In this document: in pieces, positions 1 through 11,624 of the stretch | Layout of the letters: the number at the start of each line of letters is the position of its first letter | Numbering within the stretch: position 1 is the first letter of the stretch | Source: Agapanthus africanus | Taxonomy: Eukaryota; Streptophyta; Magnoliopsida; Asparagales; Amaryllidaceae | Direction: 5' to 3' | DNA: 64,000 nt | Assembly (NCBI GenBank): GCA_030015575.1 | Contig: CM057337.1 | Coordinates: 341,134,583-341,198,582, forward strand | The notes under the pieces: model-generated | Told to the model about the DNA's origin: nothing | The model's database searches: none | The model's input: only the letters and a program-made list of their open reading frames with translations | Translations under genes and position numbers: made by a program

Positions 1-1681
1 CCACCCGAGAGTTCCTCGTCCAAGATTTAACCTCTCACTTGAGGTAACTAAGTGGCTAGGATTGCTAATCCAAGTGACCTAGAAGATATAGAAGTGGATT
101 AAGGATCTATTAGTCTTGCTAACCCTTGGGATATCAACACATGAGAAGATTAGGGTTAGGTTTAAGAAGAGGAGAGCTTGAAGAGAGAGAATGTGTTTAT
201 TGGAATGAAATGAATTATAACTCAATTGTGTATATATTACGAAGCATAAAATATCTTGCACAAATATCATCATGCTTCATTTAATACAAATGAATGAATC
301 ATCTAATGAGTCATTAAAACAATTAATGCTTCATTAACTCATTTGGATGAATCATCTCATGAGTCACTAATTCATTTAATGCAATTACACAAAAGCTCTC
401 CACCTCACCTTTCTTCTAGAAGCTTCTCGACTAATTACGAGAATGCCCTTCCCATCTGTAAAACACGGATATTCTGAAACTGCTTAAATTCAATAATCCA
501 ATACTAGAATCTGGCTTAAACTAAAGACCGCTAGTATAACTGTCCGAACATCATACGTTCACAAGTACACGTATATGTCCGAACCTTGTCGTAAAACCAT
601 ACGACCTCTATATCGTTTTGCCTGAAGCAGGAAAATTCTCTGTGTGGGACTCTAAAGACTCGACACTACGCCGGCAGTAGGTTTAACTACAGGCCGCAAG
701 CGGCACTAGCTGTACGTAACAGTCCCCGGGTAGATGTCGATAAGAAGGCCGATAAGGAAACCCATCCGAACTCCTACTGAGCTTGATGTGACAATCTCCG
801 TACAGTCCGGTCTGTTGGTCTAAGATTATCGCATATCGGGCCTAGGGGGCGGCAAGCGTCAGTCCCCTAAAAGCTGTATAAGTCGTGTCGGAGTGAAGCC
901 CACTACACCTTGAGAAGCTACTGGAAATCCTAGCAGTAAATCTCGTTTCACCTTGCCAGGGAATTTGCGTAATGGCTCTCCAAATACAGTGCGATATCAG
1001 CTCCCAATATTGGGAGAGACGAATCCTATCTAACCGCCACTGCCTTCAAGTGCTTTGGGACTGCACCCAACTGCTACATGTTTGCATGACTCCTTTGAGC
1101 CGTGGTAGGGTAGCAATCTAAGACAGTGTGAACACACTCGAGACGAAGCGGCAGTATCAAGTCAACGGACTATGCTGTACTCATGTCACCTGGGAACTGT
1201 TAACTGACGACGGGTATAATACCAACAAACAGTTCCCTACGAGTCCTGTCCGGTGTACCCGTAACCCAACGAGCACCTGCATACTATCTCCAGTACAATG
1301 TACTAATGGCTGTGGAATAGACCATCTCCCCTGGTGAGATGAGAAGCGTATACACTAGTCTACTCTGGAGTATCGATGCCCTGTCTCGATAATCCTACGA
1401 CTAGGGACCTGAAAAAGGATGTGCATGTAGACTACCCAGCTCCCACTAGTGTGACTGCCATCACAATGCTGGTAGTCAAGCAAGATCCTAAGGGCTCTAT
1501 CAATATGTATTTGCGATATGCTAAAAGAAACATATACACATATTAAGATAGATATAAACCATGTAGCATACTACTATGTTGAGCAAGACTGTTAATACAA
1601 CTATGAAAATCCCAAGCTTCCATTATGTAATATACAAGCTAGTATGATACAATAATGGCCCTCAGGGCATATACACTAACA
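1..1681 (-). mobile_element. LTR L, Angela-like Ty1/copia, cut by window start
   Basis: The right end reads ...CATATACACTAACA, the reverse complement of an LTR starting TGTTAGTGTATATGCCC, as in element A. The block carries motifs common to all copia LTRs in this window: GGGACTCTAAAGACTCG near 650 and the inverted repeat CTCCCAATATTGGGAG at 1001-1016. It abuts coding sequence of element M on the opposite strand, so it was inserted into M; the next five bases, TCCAA (1682-1686), may be one copy of the target duplication. The other end is outside the window, so I cannot say whether it is a solo LTR or the end of a longer element. Confidence 0.8.
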
Positions 1682-2283
1682 TCCAACCCAGGGGAGAATC
1701 ACTGGGTAGCTGTGAAGAACATTCTTAAGTACTTGCGAAGGACTAAAGAACTGTTCTTGGTGTATGGTAATGGAGATCTCCAAATGGAGGCCTTTACCGA
1801 TTCGAGCTTCCAGAGTGATAAGGACGACAGCAAATCTATCTCGTGGTTTGTATTTACCCTCAATGGAGGGGCGGTAAGTTGGAAGAGTTCCAAACAGGAT
1901 ACCGTTGCAGACTCTACGATGGAGGCTGAGTACATTGCTACGAATGATGCCACCAAGGAAGCCGTCTGGATGAGGAAGTTTGTCTCGGAGCTAGGAGTAG
2001 TTCCAACCATTATTGATCCAATACCATTGTATTGTGATAATAATGGGGCTATGGCGTTAGCCAAGGATCCCAGGTCCCATCAGCGGTCCAGACATATCCT
2101 GAGGCGTTTTCATTTGATCCGGGAGATTGTAAATCGCCGCGAGATTGAGATTAGGAGAGTAGACACAAAGAATAACACTGCAGATCCACTCACCAAGGCC
2201 CTCCCTTAGCCGCAGCATGAGCAACTTTTTGAGATGTTGGGTATGAGATACGCCAATAACTGGTCTTAGTACAAGTGGGAGAT
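1682..2283 (+). mobile_element. Element M: RNase H end of a Ty1/copia pol
   Basis: The plus-strand translation is the C-terminal RNase H domain of a copia polyprotein. Visible landmarks are SNPGENHW, an acidic FTDSSFQSDKDD segment, MEAEYIA, LYCDNNGA and RSRHI, ending near ADPLTKALP. It closely resembles the RNase H of element A but lies on the opposite strand. The rest of its pol is outside the window or hidden behind LTR L. A polypurine tract (AAGTGGGAGATTG) precedes the 3' LTR at 2284. A fossil fragment. An open frame that starts at 1655 begins inside LTR L and runs into this domain by chance. Confidence 0.85.
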
Positions 2284-2338
2284 TGTTGGATATATATATG
2301 CCTTAGAGGCCATTATATGATAGTGGATGTATTTATAC

Positions 2339-2379
<41 letters not shown>

Positions 2380-4224
2380 GTGTACATTCTTGCTCGACAT
2401 GATAGTATGCTATCTGGTTCTTCTTTATCTGATATGTAGACTTGATCATGCTTTTATTCATTTACACATGTTGATAAAGCCCTGAGGATATTTGCTTGAC
2501 TACTGTGATTATGATGGAGATCATACTAGTGGGACGTCTGTAGTTTATAAGCATATCCTGAAATGTCCCTAGTCGTAGGTGTATCAAGATGGGGCATTGA
2601 TATACCAGAGTAGAGTAGCATATATGATACTAGACCCATAAGATGGGCAATGGATGTTCCCACATCCATTGATGTTTGACATCGAGATCGTATACGGGTG
2701 CTCAGTAGTGACTGGGTACACTGGACGGACTCGCCGAGAACTCCTATATAGTATTATATCTAACGTCGGATAGCAGTTCTCAGGTGACACTGTTTTAGGT
2801 TAGTCTGTAGACCCCAGATCGTCATAGAGTCTTGTGTGTTCTCCCACTGTACTTTGATTACCGCCCTACCACAGCTCTACTGAGTCGTGCAAACAGGTGT
2901 CTTTTGGGTACAGTCCCGAGACACACGAAGACAATGAGCGATAGGAGGGGTTTCGTCTCTCCCGGTATTGGGAGTTGATGCTGTGCTGTGCTCGATTGGC
3001 TATATCAGTAAGTCCCTGGCCAGGGCAGTTGAGATTTACTGATAAGTGTTATCAGTAGTTTCTCGATATGTCATCGGCATGACTTATTGAGTTATTGGGG
3101 TCAACGTTACCATCCCTAGACTCGATATGCAGCATATCTGACAAAGATACCGGACTGTACGGTAGTGTTGCCGGTTGGCTCGACGGGAGTAGTGACAGGC
3201 TCGCTTGTTTTCTTTTGATCGCTCAATACCCGGGAGGCCGATACGTTTAGCCGACCTCTTGCGGCTTGGGGGTGCTTGTTATAATCATCACCCACTACCG
3301 GCGTATTGACGAGTCTTAGAGTCCCACAATGGAGTTACCTAGCCCAGGCGAAACGATGTGGTGTGCATATTTAATATGCGCGGGGACCCGATTAGATGCG
3401 CGTATGTGATACCGTATATTAATCGGGCGGTTTTCTATTGGTCAGGTCGTATGTGATATGACCGGTTTGCTAAATCAAGAGTTGATTTATCATTGACCAT
3501 TAGCTTATTCACTTTAAACCATTCTTATCTTTTGTTGTGTGCATGCATGTATACATTTATTCTCATTGATGCACATAAGGATGTGCATGCACTCATACAT
3601 GCATACACAATTCTATCATGGTTGTTGATATATTGGATGGTGGCAATATAAGACTCAAACCTTAATAAATATGTTGATATTTATTTTTGGAAAAGATAAA
3701 TGGAATTGGATAATTACTCATGGTTGATTATTATATTCCCCCCACTAACCTTTGTGTTAACCATGAGTTATTTTCCATGGCCATTTTTGATCCAAAGAAA
3801 AATATCTAGATATTTATTATCTTGGGTTAAGAGTGAGAAGAATAAAATATATATATTTTCTTTTCTCATTCTTATCTCAACACTTATCGTTATCTTTAGT
3901 TCTTCATTTGCCATCAACTTTTTCCTCCTCTCTCTTGCTCTCTAGCTTTCATTAGTGAGCAAAAGAGTGATCAAGTTAGGGTTTTGAAGTGAGAAAACAA
4001 ACTACATCACCATTCTACACTACTCTTGCCCATTAGTTTAGAGTGTTGGCTTCTACTTCTTCTCTTGATCTAGTGAAGCATCTAGCTTGGACAAAAAGGA
4101 CTCCGGGTGGATCGTCGTGGACCTAGAGGATCTTAAGCGAGGTTCTTCCAACTCTCAAGTGGCCAAGGAGTCTAGCATAGGGAGCTACAAAGGTTGTGTT
4201 CTCAAACCCTAGCCTTCTACTACT
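2284..4224 (+). mobile_element. Element M: 3' LTR (about 1.9 kb)
   Basis: Starts TGTTGGATATATATATGCC directly after the polypurine tract of M and contains the shared LTR landmarks: CTCCCGGTATTGGGAG at 2959-2974, the TTGATTACCGCCCTACC block near 2858 and a GAGTCTTAGAGTCCC block near 3313. The right boundary is not certain. I place it where sequence resembling a gypsy LTR begins, because no clear ...ACA end is visible. Confidence 0.65.
2341..2376. repeat. AT dinucleotide microsatellite
   Basis: A run of alternating A and T about 36 bases long inside the M LTR, just after its start. Confidence 0.9.
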
Positions 4225-5183
4225 TGTGATGGTGCAAAAAGTCCTGTTACCCGAGCTTTTCTAGTTTGATCCTTATGATAGTTTCTTTAGCACCCTATAA
4301 TTTTAATATAGCATGTGTGATGCTACCAAACCCTAGTAGTGGTGATGTAGAAACACCTTCACATAATGCATTCATACATCATATATCCGATATGTTGCTA
4401 TCTGAGACACTGACACGAGCACGTGATATTGCACGTATATGTAGATGGATCATGATATTATTTGAGGATATTACTTGATATGACCTAGGGTAGCGTCATA
4501 TATGCGATTTCTGCTCTGTGATGTTTTCTACTCACGAGTTGGCAACTCACCCCCGTTGTGCACAGTTCCTTGTAGGTTTTGCCGTACAGGTTCATTGCGG
4601 CTTTGCTGGCACACTGTTCCTTCCGGGTGATTGCTTTGATAGGTGGGTTCTTTGCATCAGGACCACCATTACATATTTATTATTTCAGTTGTATCTAGTA
4701 AAACTCCATCAACCAGATTGTTTATTTGATAGAGATAGAAGACCAGACCAGTTATTATTTCGACCTTAGAGTCGCGCGTTGTATTATTATGTTTTCATGT
4801 TGTTTTGAGTTTCTTTTGAGTTTTGATCCTCGCCCTTCGGCGTTGTATATTATATTGCTTGCGTGGTTGTGACCGTCGATTGACGAAGAGCTAGCTCCCG
4901 CTTGGGGAGGCCTTTTTTTCATTTCGTATACTATTCATGTTGTATCCCGTTTGGGGCCAGTATTTACAAAGGAGACTCTGCCGAAATTTTTAGAAAAGAT
5001 TTGAAATTTTAAAATGGATATTTCGGCTTATATTGCTAAAGTACTTGATTTAAATTTGTTTTTCCTTCACTCTATTGCTTCCTTGGTTTTGATTTCTGGG
5101 TTTTGGTTTACTTAGATTACGTACGCCTCGAGATGTTTCATAATTAAGTGCCGGTCATGTTCCGTACTTTTTGGGTCGTGACA
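4225..5183 (+). mobile_element. Probable Ty3/gypsy LTR fragment (Del/Tekay-like)
   Basis: Begins TGTGATGGTGC and ends TTTTTGGGTCGTGACA, an ending common in plant Del/Tekay LTRs, with a GAGTTGGCAACTCACCCCC block near 4530 that I associate with the same group. No matching target duplication is seen at the two ends and no primer site follows, so it is probably one end of an eroded element. The assignment is from memory of the family and is tentative. Confidence 0.35.
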
Positions 5184-5740
5184 GAGATATATATATTTAT
5201 GAGAATAATGAGTGATATACTGTAGGAGACGTTCCGTACCCTCATTGTTGTATCGGTTGATAGAATCCATATTTGTTTAATGCCGCTGTACGATGGATTA
5301 CCGTATGCGATAAGTTTTACCTGATGATTGATCTATACCCTTGACTCGAGGATGCCGTACGATGGATTATACCGTACGTGATGCTATGAGGATGGATTTC
5401 CGATTGATAGATTCATCGACTCGGATATGTTATAGATAGTTTAATCCCTTAGGTAGATGTTAGATTAGATACGTATATTTTATAATGCGGCGCTTAGGGT
5501 TTACTTTTCTGCTACGTTTCTGATATCCTCATTGCATTGTATATACCTGTGCTTCCATTATTTGTTATGATATCGTCTGCTAGTACACCTGCTCAATTAT
5601 CGATGATACGTATGTTACACATACACAGATTTGCCGGCTCACACACAATCAGCATCGGTTATTGCTATGTCACTTACACAGTCGAATTTCTATATCATGC
5701 TATTACTCTTAATTGTTCAGTATTATCACATGACTCGTTG

Positions 5741-5817
5741 GCATGATATACTGATATGCTCACATCACCATTCTATGTTGCATGATATACTGATATGCTC
5801 ACATTTCTGTTCTATGT
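5741..5817. repeat. Tandem duplication, about 39-bp unit
   Basis: Two adjacent copies starting GCATGATATACTGATATGCT and ending TTCTATGT, with a few differences between them. Confidence 0.85.
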
Positions 5818-6172
5818 TTGCATACATCATGCTTTACGATTATACGCATTGAGATACTGTTTTCATGAGATTCTGGATTTGAGAACCGTGGTTGTATTTC
5901 AGAAGAATATATGTATTGTTTTAAAAATCCGGTTTCTCTTGATATGATATTTCGATGCGTCCACCATGAGTTTTCTCGGTTCTGAGATTTGTTTTCGAAA
6001 CCCGATTCGAGGAGTTGGATGAACCGTTTGCGGGTACATGGTGGACCGGGTATGGTATCCCGGGACAAGAAAGATATGTTGTGCAGTAGACGATTAGCTT
6101 GGCAGAGGGACTACTACCTACCAGTGATTGGTTGGACCTGGCGGTTGTCCGGAGGATACCGGCCGGAGTCGT

Positions 6173-6248
6173 GAGATAGATATGAGGGCTGATCTGAGTA
6201 TGCGGCGCCTGAGATGAGATAGATATGAGGGCCGATCTGAGTATGCGG
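6173..6248. repeat. Tandem duplication, about 43-bp unit
   Basis: Two copies starting GAGATAGATATGAGGGC and ending GAGTATGCGG, at 6173-6208 and 6216-6248, directly left of the H LTR. Confidence 0.85.
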
Positions 6249-7692
6249 TGTTAGGTTTTGCCGGCGCCTCGACCATCTTTCCGTGAGAAAATGCGGAACA
6301 GAAACTTTAAAAACTTTGGCGCAAAAAAAACCCGCACAAGATCGAACCAAATATCCTATACTAGCAAACATGCAAAGAGGAGTTTAAAGATGGCTATAAC
6401 GATCGATCCATGTCCTTCGGTCTTTAACCATCATCCTAAGCTTGTCGCGGCTGCCCTGAACGAGTTCGCTCTCCGGTTTCGCTTGTCGAAGAGGCTCCAC
6501 GTCAAGGATTCTTTAGACGGGCTCCCGCTTCAATAACCAAAGCAACTCGAACAACTAGTTTGCTAACCTAGGTGCCCAAGATGAAGTAGAGATAGTGTGT
6601 GATTACTTTGTCTCATAACACTCTAGGATTCTCAACACATGAGAGGGATAGAGTGGAGGTTGAAGAAGATGCCCATGGTGAAAGATGTGAGCTCAAGAAA
6701 AAGCTAGTGAAGGAAAATGGCATGAGTTATTGTGTGAGATATATTGTGAGAGCTCTAATGAACAACTCAAGATCAATCCCAAGCCATAAGTAGCTGCACT
6801 CTCTCTCTCTCCAAAAATTAATCCCATACAATAAATCAATAAAGAAATAGACATAACACAAAGAAACACACCATGAGTCACCAAAAATGTACATGCCACA
6901 TTCAATGCCGTAGGTTAAAACTTGCACTCACAATTTCCACATAACTAAACATTAACCAAAATGTTTAAACTAAAAGAGAATGGAAACTTCTAAAGTAAAC
7001 TCGTAATGGATCACAAGAATGCCCCTTATCTGTATATACATACCCGCATCCGTATTTCGACTGAATATGAATACTACAATACGAAAATAATCCACCAATC
7101 TACTACTAGGATACGGCCTAAACCAAAGCCCACTAGTATAATCCGTATGATCATGATCTGTGCACAAGTGCATGTATATGATCGAACCCTGCCATAAAAC
7201 CATACGGCCTCTCCAATGTTTCGCACGAACTAGGGAAACCCTCTGTGTGGGACTCTAAAGACTCGTTAATACACTGGCAGTGGGTTTAACCACAAGCACG
7301 TCAGTGGCACTAGTTGTACGTAACGACTTCCCAGGTATTGAGCAAAAGGGAGGACGACAAGCGAACTCATCCTGAAACCCTACTGAGCCTGACAGTGACA
7401 ATATCCGTATAGTCCGGTCCGTTCGTATTTGAGTATCGTATATCGGGCCTAGGGGGTGGTAAATGTTAGACCCCTAATAGCGGTATAAGTCATGTCGGAG
7501 TGTAGCCCAGAACATATTGAGAAACTACTGGAATACCTAAAGTAAATCTCACATGCTCTGGCCAGGGACTTTGTGTAATGGCTCTCCAAACACAGCGTGA
7601 TATCGCCCCCAATACCGGGAGAGACGAATCTCCTGACGATCAGCTCACTGCCTCCATGTGGCTGGGGACTGTAGCAAACACGACTCCTTTGA
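6249..7692 (-). mobile_element. Element H: LTR, left part
   Basis: Minus-strand LTR of the same family as F, I and J. The block near 6405 is the reverse complement of the GACCGAAGGACAC segment at the end of the F LTR, and CCCCCAATACCGGGAG near 7605 is the shared LTR inverted repeat. It breaks off after CTTTGAGCC at 7695, where sequence of the C LTR begins; the continuation (GTAATCAAAG...) is at 27453. The two parts together are about 2.0 kb, matching LTRs I and J. The exact left boundary is approximate. Confidence 0.75.
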
Positions 7693-9493
7693 GCCACACA
7701 CACAAGGGTCTACAAGGCATCAACCATGCTCGATTTAAAATTTAGCCGTGCCGAACAACCCAAAGCCGGATCTTTAAACTAGAGATTAGGTGAAAACAAG
7801 CATGTTAAGCACTTTAACACTAAGTGAGAAGGATTACAACCTTTGTAGATCCGGTCCATCACTTCTAAAGCTCCGTGTTGAGGTCCCTTCGCTGCGATCA
7901 TCGTGTTCCGGATACTCGAGAGGCTCCATGAAGAGAAAGATGCAAGCTTGCTTCCGATCTTTGATAACAAAGATGATCTACCTTGAAGTTTCATTAACAC
8001 AAGTTAACACTCATAAAATTATGTGAACACCCTCATCTAAATGGCAAGGATAAATGATGATGATGAAGTAGGATTTTTGCTCTCTTTTATTATCTTTTTC
8101 TCACACTCATTCATCACTTGGAAAAAAGCTAGAAAGCTTTTTCCATGAAAGAAAGAAGAAGGAAGAAGAAGATGAATAATAATTGTTAAACCTTTTATGA
8201 TGAATAATGAAAGGATAATCATGAAAAATAATGCAACCATGGTTGACTAAACCTTTGTAGAGATTTAACTAGGGCTAGGGTTTGGGTTGAGTTAAAGCAT
8301 GAGTCATTTGAAAATATCTTAGCAAAAACAAAAAGAAACCTTCTAGTAGCATCAAGAAGGAACTAACCCAAAACAAACCCTAACCTTGTTTAATCTCCAC
8401 TAAATATGTTGCATTAGTTATCATATCATGTTACAATATTATATATCACATATATAATACTTATTGTAACAAAATAAAATAATACAATTAATATATATCG
8501 CATATATATCAATGTATTACCCGAGTGAGAAAAAGAATCTTTTAGTGAGCTAATATTAGTTAATGTAATTTAATATATCATATATATTATTATAGATTAA
8601 ATTATCGAATCAACACTTGATCCGACAATCCGGCTATATCGCATATAACCGACTAATATTTCATTTACCGATTCATCGAATCAACACTTAATCCGATGAC
8701 CCGGCTGATATCAAATATCGCGAGAATAGAATACGGTATCTCATATCGCATTATCCTCAGTCCTGTACATATCACATATGTGCTCCTACTCCGTTTTTCC
8801 TGAGTCAAGAAACCTCTGTATAGGACTCTAAAGAATCGTCAATACGCCGGCAGTATGTGATGATCATATCAAACACCCACAAGCTGCAAGCGGTCAGCTA
8901 AACGTAACAGCCACCCAGGTATTGAGCGCTTAGAAGATCAACAAGCAAGCCTGTACATTCTCCTGTTAATCCAATCAGTAACACTCCCGTACAGTCCGGT
9001 CTCGTCGTCTGATATATCGCATATCTCGCCTAGGGGTGGTAAACGTCAGACCCCAGTAGCTTGATAAGTCGTGTCGATATGAGATCTATAACTGTTTGAG
9101 AAACTACTGATAACACTTACCAGTAAATCTCAGCAACCCTGGCCAGGGATTTCCATTTATAGCCAATCGAACACAGCACAACATCAACTTCTTATACCGG
9201 GAGAGACGAATCCCCTCCTATCGCTCATTGCCTCCATGTGATTCGGGACTGTACCTAAAAGCCACCTTTTTGCACGCCCTCTTGGACGTGGTATGATGGA
9301 AATCAAAGCACAATGGTAATCACACAAGACTCTATGACGATCTTGGGTCAACGGACTACTCTGTATCAGTATCACCGGAGAACTGCCATCTGACGTGAGG
9401 TATAATACCATCTGGGAGTTCTCGGCGAGTCCGTCCAGTGTACCCAGTCTCTACTGAGCACCCGTACACCATCCTTGATGTCAAACACCGATG
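7693..9493 (-). mobile_element. Element C: left (3') LTR, first part
   Basis: Nearly identical to 25290-27090, the right LTR of C (shared blocks from ACAAGGGTCTACAAGGC to GATGTCAAA). It is interrupted after CGATG at 9489-9493 by element F and resumes at 19319. The outer end is slightly shorter than in the right copy. Orientation is minus, as set by the polypurine tract and pol remnant that follow the second part. Confidence 0.85.
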
Positions 9494-11610
9494 TGTTGGA
9501 GATAGTGCCCTCAGAGTCAATTATTGGATCACAGGCACGTGATTGCAATGATTGAGGGGAGGACCTGTCCCAGTAGGACAGTCTTACTCGAGATGATAGT
9601 ATGCTATCTGGTTTATCTTTATCATCGTGTACTACTTTAGGTAACATTACAAGTCGCTATTACACGTTGATAGAGCCCCTAGGATTCTTGCTTGACTACC
9701 AGCAGTATGAGGGCGATCATATAAGTGAGAGCTAGAGTCTATAAGCACATCCTTAAATGGTCCCTAGTCGTGGGAGTTTCGAGACAGGGCATCGATTCTC
9801 CAGAGTAGACTAGTGTATACAGTCGAGACCCCGACGAGGGGCGGTGGCCGGTCTCACAAGCCACTGGTGTCAGTTGGTTCACCTAAGATGTATACAGGTG
9901 CTCATTGGGTTATGAGTACACCGGACAGGACTCGCCGGGAACCTGTTAGTTGGGATTATACCAGACGTCAGATAGCAGTTCTTTGGTGACATGTGTACAG
10001 GTTAGTTCATCGACCTGAGATCGTCATTTTTCTCGTGTGAGTTCCCACCGTGCTTTGATTACTACCCTACCACGGCTCAAAGGAGTCGTGCAAACAGGTT
10101 TTAGTTGGGTACAGTCCCGAGCCACATGGAGGCGGTGAGCGGATCTGCAGGGGTTCGTCTCTCCCGGTATTGGGGGCGAGGTCGCGCTGTGTCTAGGAGA
10201 GCCAGAACATGAAAAGTCCTTGGCCAAGGCAGGAGATTTGCTGGTAGGTATTCCAGTAGTATCTCAGGGTGTTCTGGGCTACACTCCGACACGACTTGTA
10301 CCGCTATTGGGGTCTGACTTTTACCAACCCCGTAGGCCCGCCATGCGATGCTCATAGACGAACGGACCGGACTGTACGGATATTGTCACTGACAGGCTCA
10401 GTAGGGTGTCAGGATGAGTGCACTCATCGACATCCCTTTTGGTCAATACCTGGTAGCCCGTCACGTATTGGCTTATACCTCTGACGTGCTAGTGGTTAAA
10501 TCCACAGCCATAGTATTGACGAGTCTTTAGAGTCCACCACACTCAGTTACTCAGGTTTCGGGCGAAACGCTGTAGATGCCGTATGGAGATATGGCAGGGT
10601 TCGATCAGATATGTGCGGTATTGCACGGATCGTGATCGGACGGATTTTACTAGCCGGTTTTAGCTTAAGCCGGATCCTAGTATTAGATAGTGTAGTTTTG
10701 TCTCTTTGCATTTGTGTTCAGTGGGAATACAAATGCGGGCATGTATTTGCAGTAGCGGGGTTTTCCTGTAATTTATTACGGGATCAGTTTTCTGAGGTTG
10801 CCAGTTTGCATTCCGTTCCGGCCGGTTTTCGTTTGATCCTTCACGGCCGGACTTTTCCAATGGAGGGGGGTTATTTGCATTTTGCAAATAAGTAATTGTG
10901 AGGGGCTTTCTTGCATTTGTGGCTTTTTGATGGGACTAGCATCATGAGATTCTTTTTCTTTCTCTTCTTTTGCATTAATGAGAAAAGGGATTGATTAGGT
11001 TTTGATAGGATTTGGATGTGAGATAATTTGATCTTATCTTCACATATTGTTATGCCTTTTTCTTTCTCCCATTTTTTTCTTCTTGATTAAAAGGGGCCGG
11101 CCACTTTGGTGAGAAGGGGTGAATGAGGGAATTGTTTTTGGTGTAGTAAATTTATCATCTCCCTTTTTAGCTTGCTACCAAAATTCCCATGCACATCTCT
11201 CCATTGTTCTTTCTCTACTCCACCTCCATCATGGCAACTTCCATAACCCTAAAAGACAAGCTTCTACACTTAGTCTACAGCAAACCTTGGACGCGTCGGC
11301 TAGCCAACTTCGCGCCCGAGTTGTCTCGGTCAAGAGGTGCGAGCCCGTAAAAGATTCCGGCTACGTGGTGCCCTTTCCGACGAGGAGGAGATGAACGGAG
11401 ATTCCGCGGGAGATCGGAGTGGAGACGAAGACCGAAGGACACGGATCGCTTGGTATAGTTTCTCTACTCTTTTCTTGTATGCTAGTAGCTAGGTTAATGG
11501 CCCGATCCGGGTGAAAAGTGAGCGGTGGTGCCGGTTTGCTAGTTTGCAAAGTTTTTGTTTCCGCGTTTCGGGCGTCGGACCGACGGCCGGGCCGCCCCCG
11601 TGGAATTACA
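9494..11610 (+). mobile_element. Element F: 5' LTR (2117 bp)
   Basis: TGTTGGAGATAGTGCC...GGAATTACA, followed one base later by a perfect initiator-Met primer site. The partner at 17197-19313 has the same length; by eye they differ at roughly 55-60 positions (about 2.7%), suggesting insertion one to two million years ago at usual plant rates. The five bases before it, CGATG (9489-9493), recur after the 3' LTR (19314-19318) as the target-site duplication. Confidence 0.93.
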
Positions 11611-11611
11611 T

Positions 11612-11624
11612 TGGTATCAGAGCC
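11612..11624 (+). other. Element F: primer binding site (initiator Met tRNA)
   Basis: TGGTATCAGAGCC, complementary to the 3' end of plant initiator Met tRNA, one base after the 5' LTR. Confidence 0.93.

Larger units (their letters stand above)
5184..6248. other. Unassigned intergenic stretch
   Basis: No coding region or known element is recognised. It contains two short tandem repeats (listed separately) and a repeated GTACGATGGATTA-type phrase near 5288 and 5350. Parts could belong to the same gypsy relic as the preceding block, but nothing here shows that. Confidence 0.5.

Noticed and set aside
1655-2209. A 184-codon frame as a gene with its own start
   Set aside because: Its start codon is in LTR L on the other strand's element; only the part from 1682 is RNase H of element M.
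3700-3945. 81-codon hydrophobic frame as a small membrane protein gene
   Set aside because: It lies in the AT-rich LTR of element M and has no homologue that I recognise.
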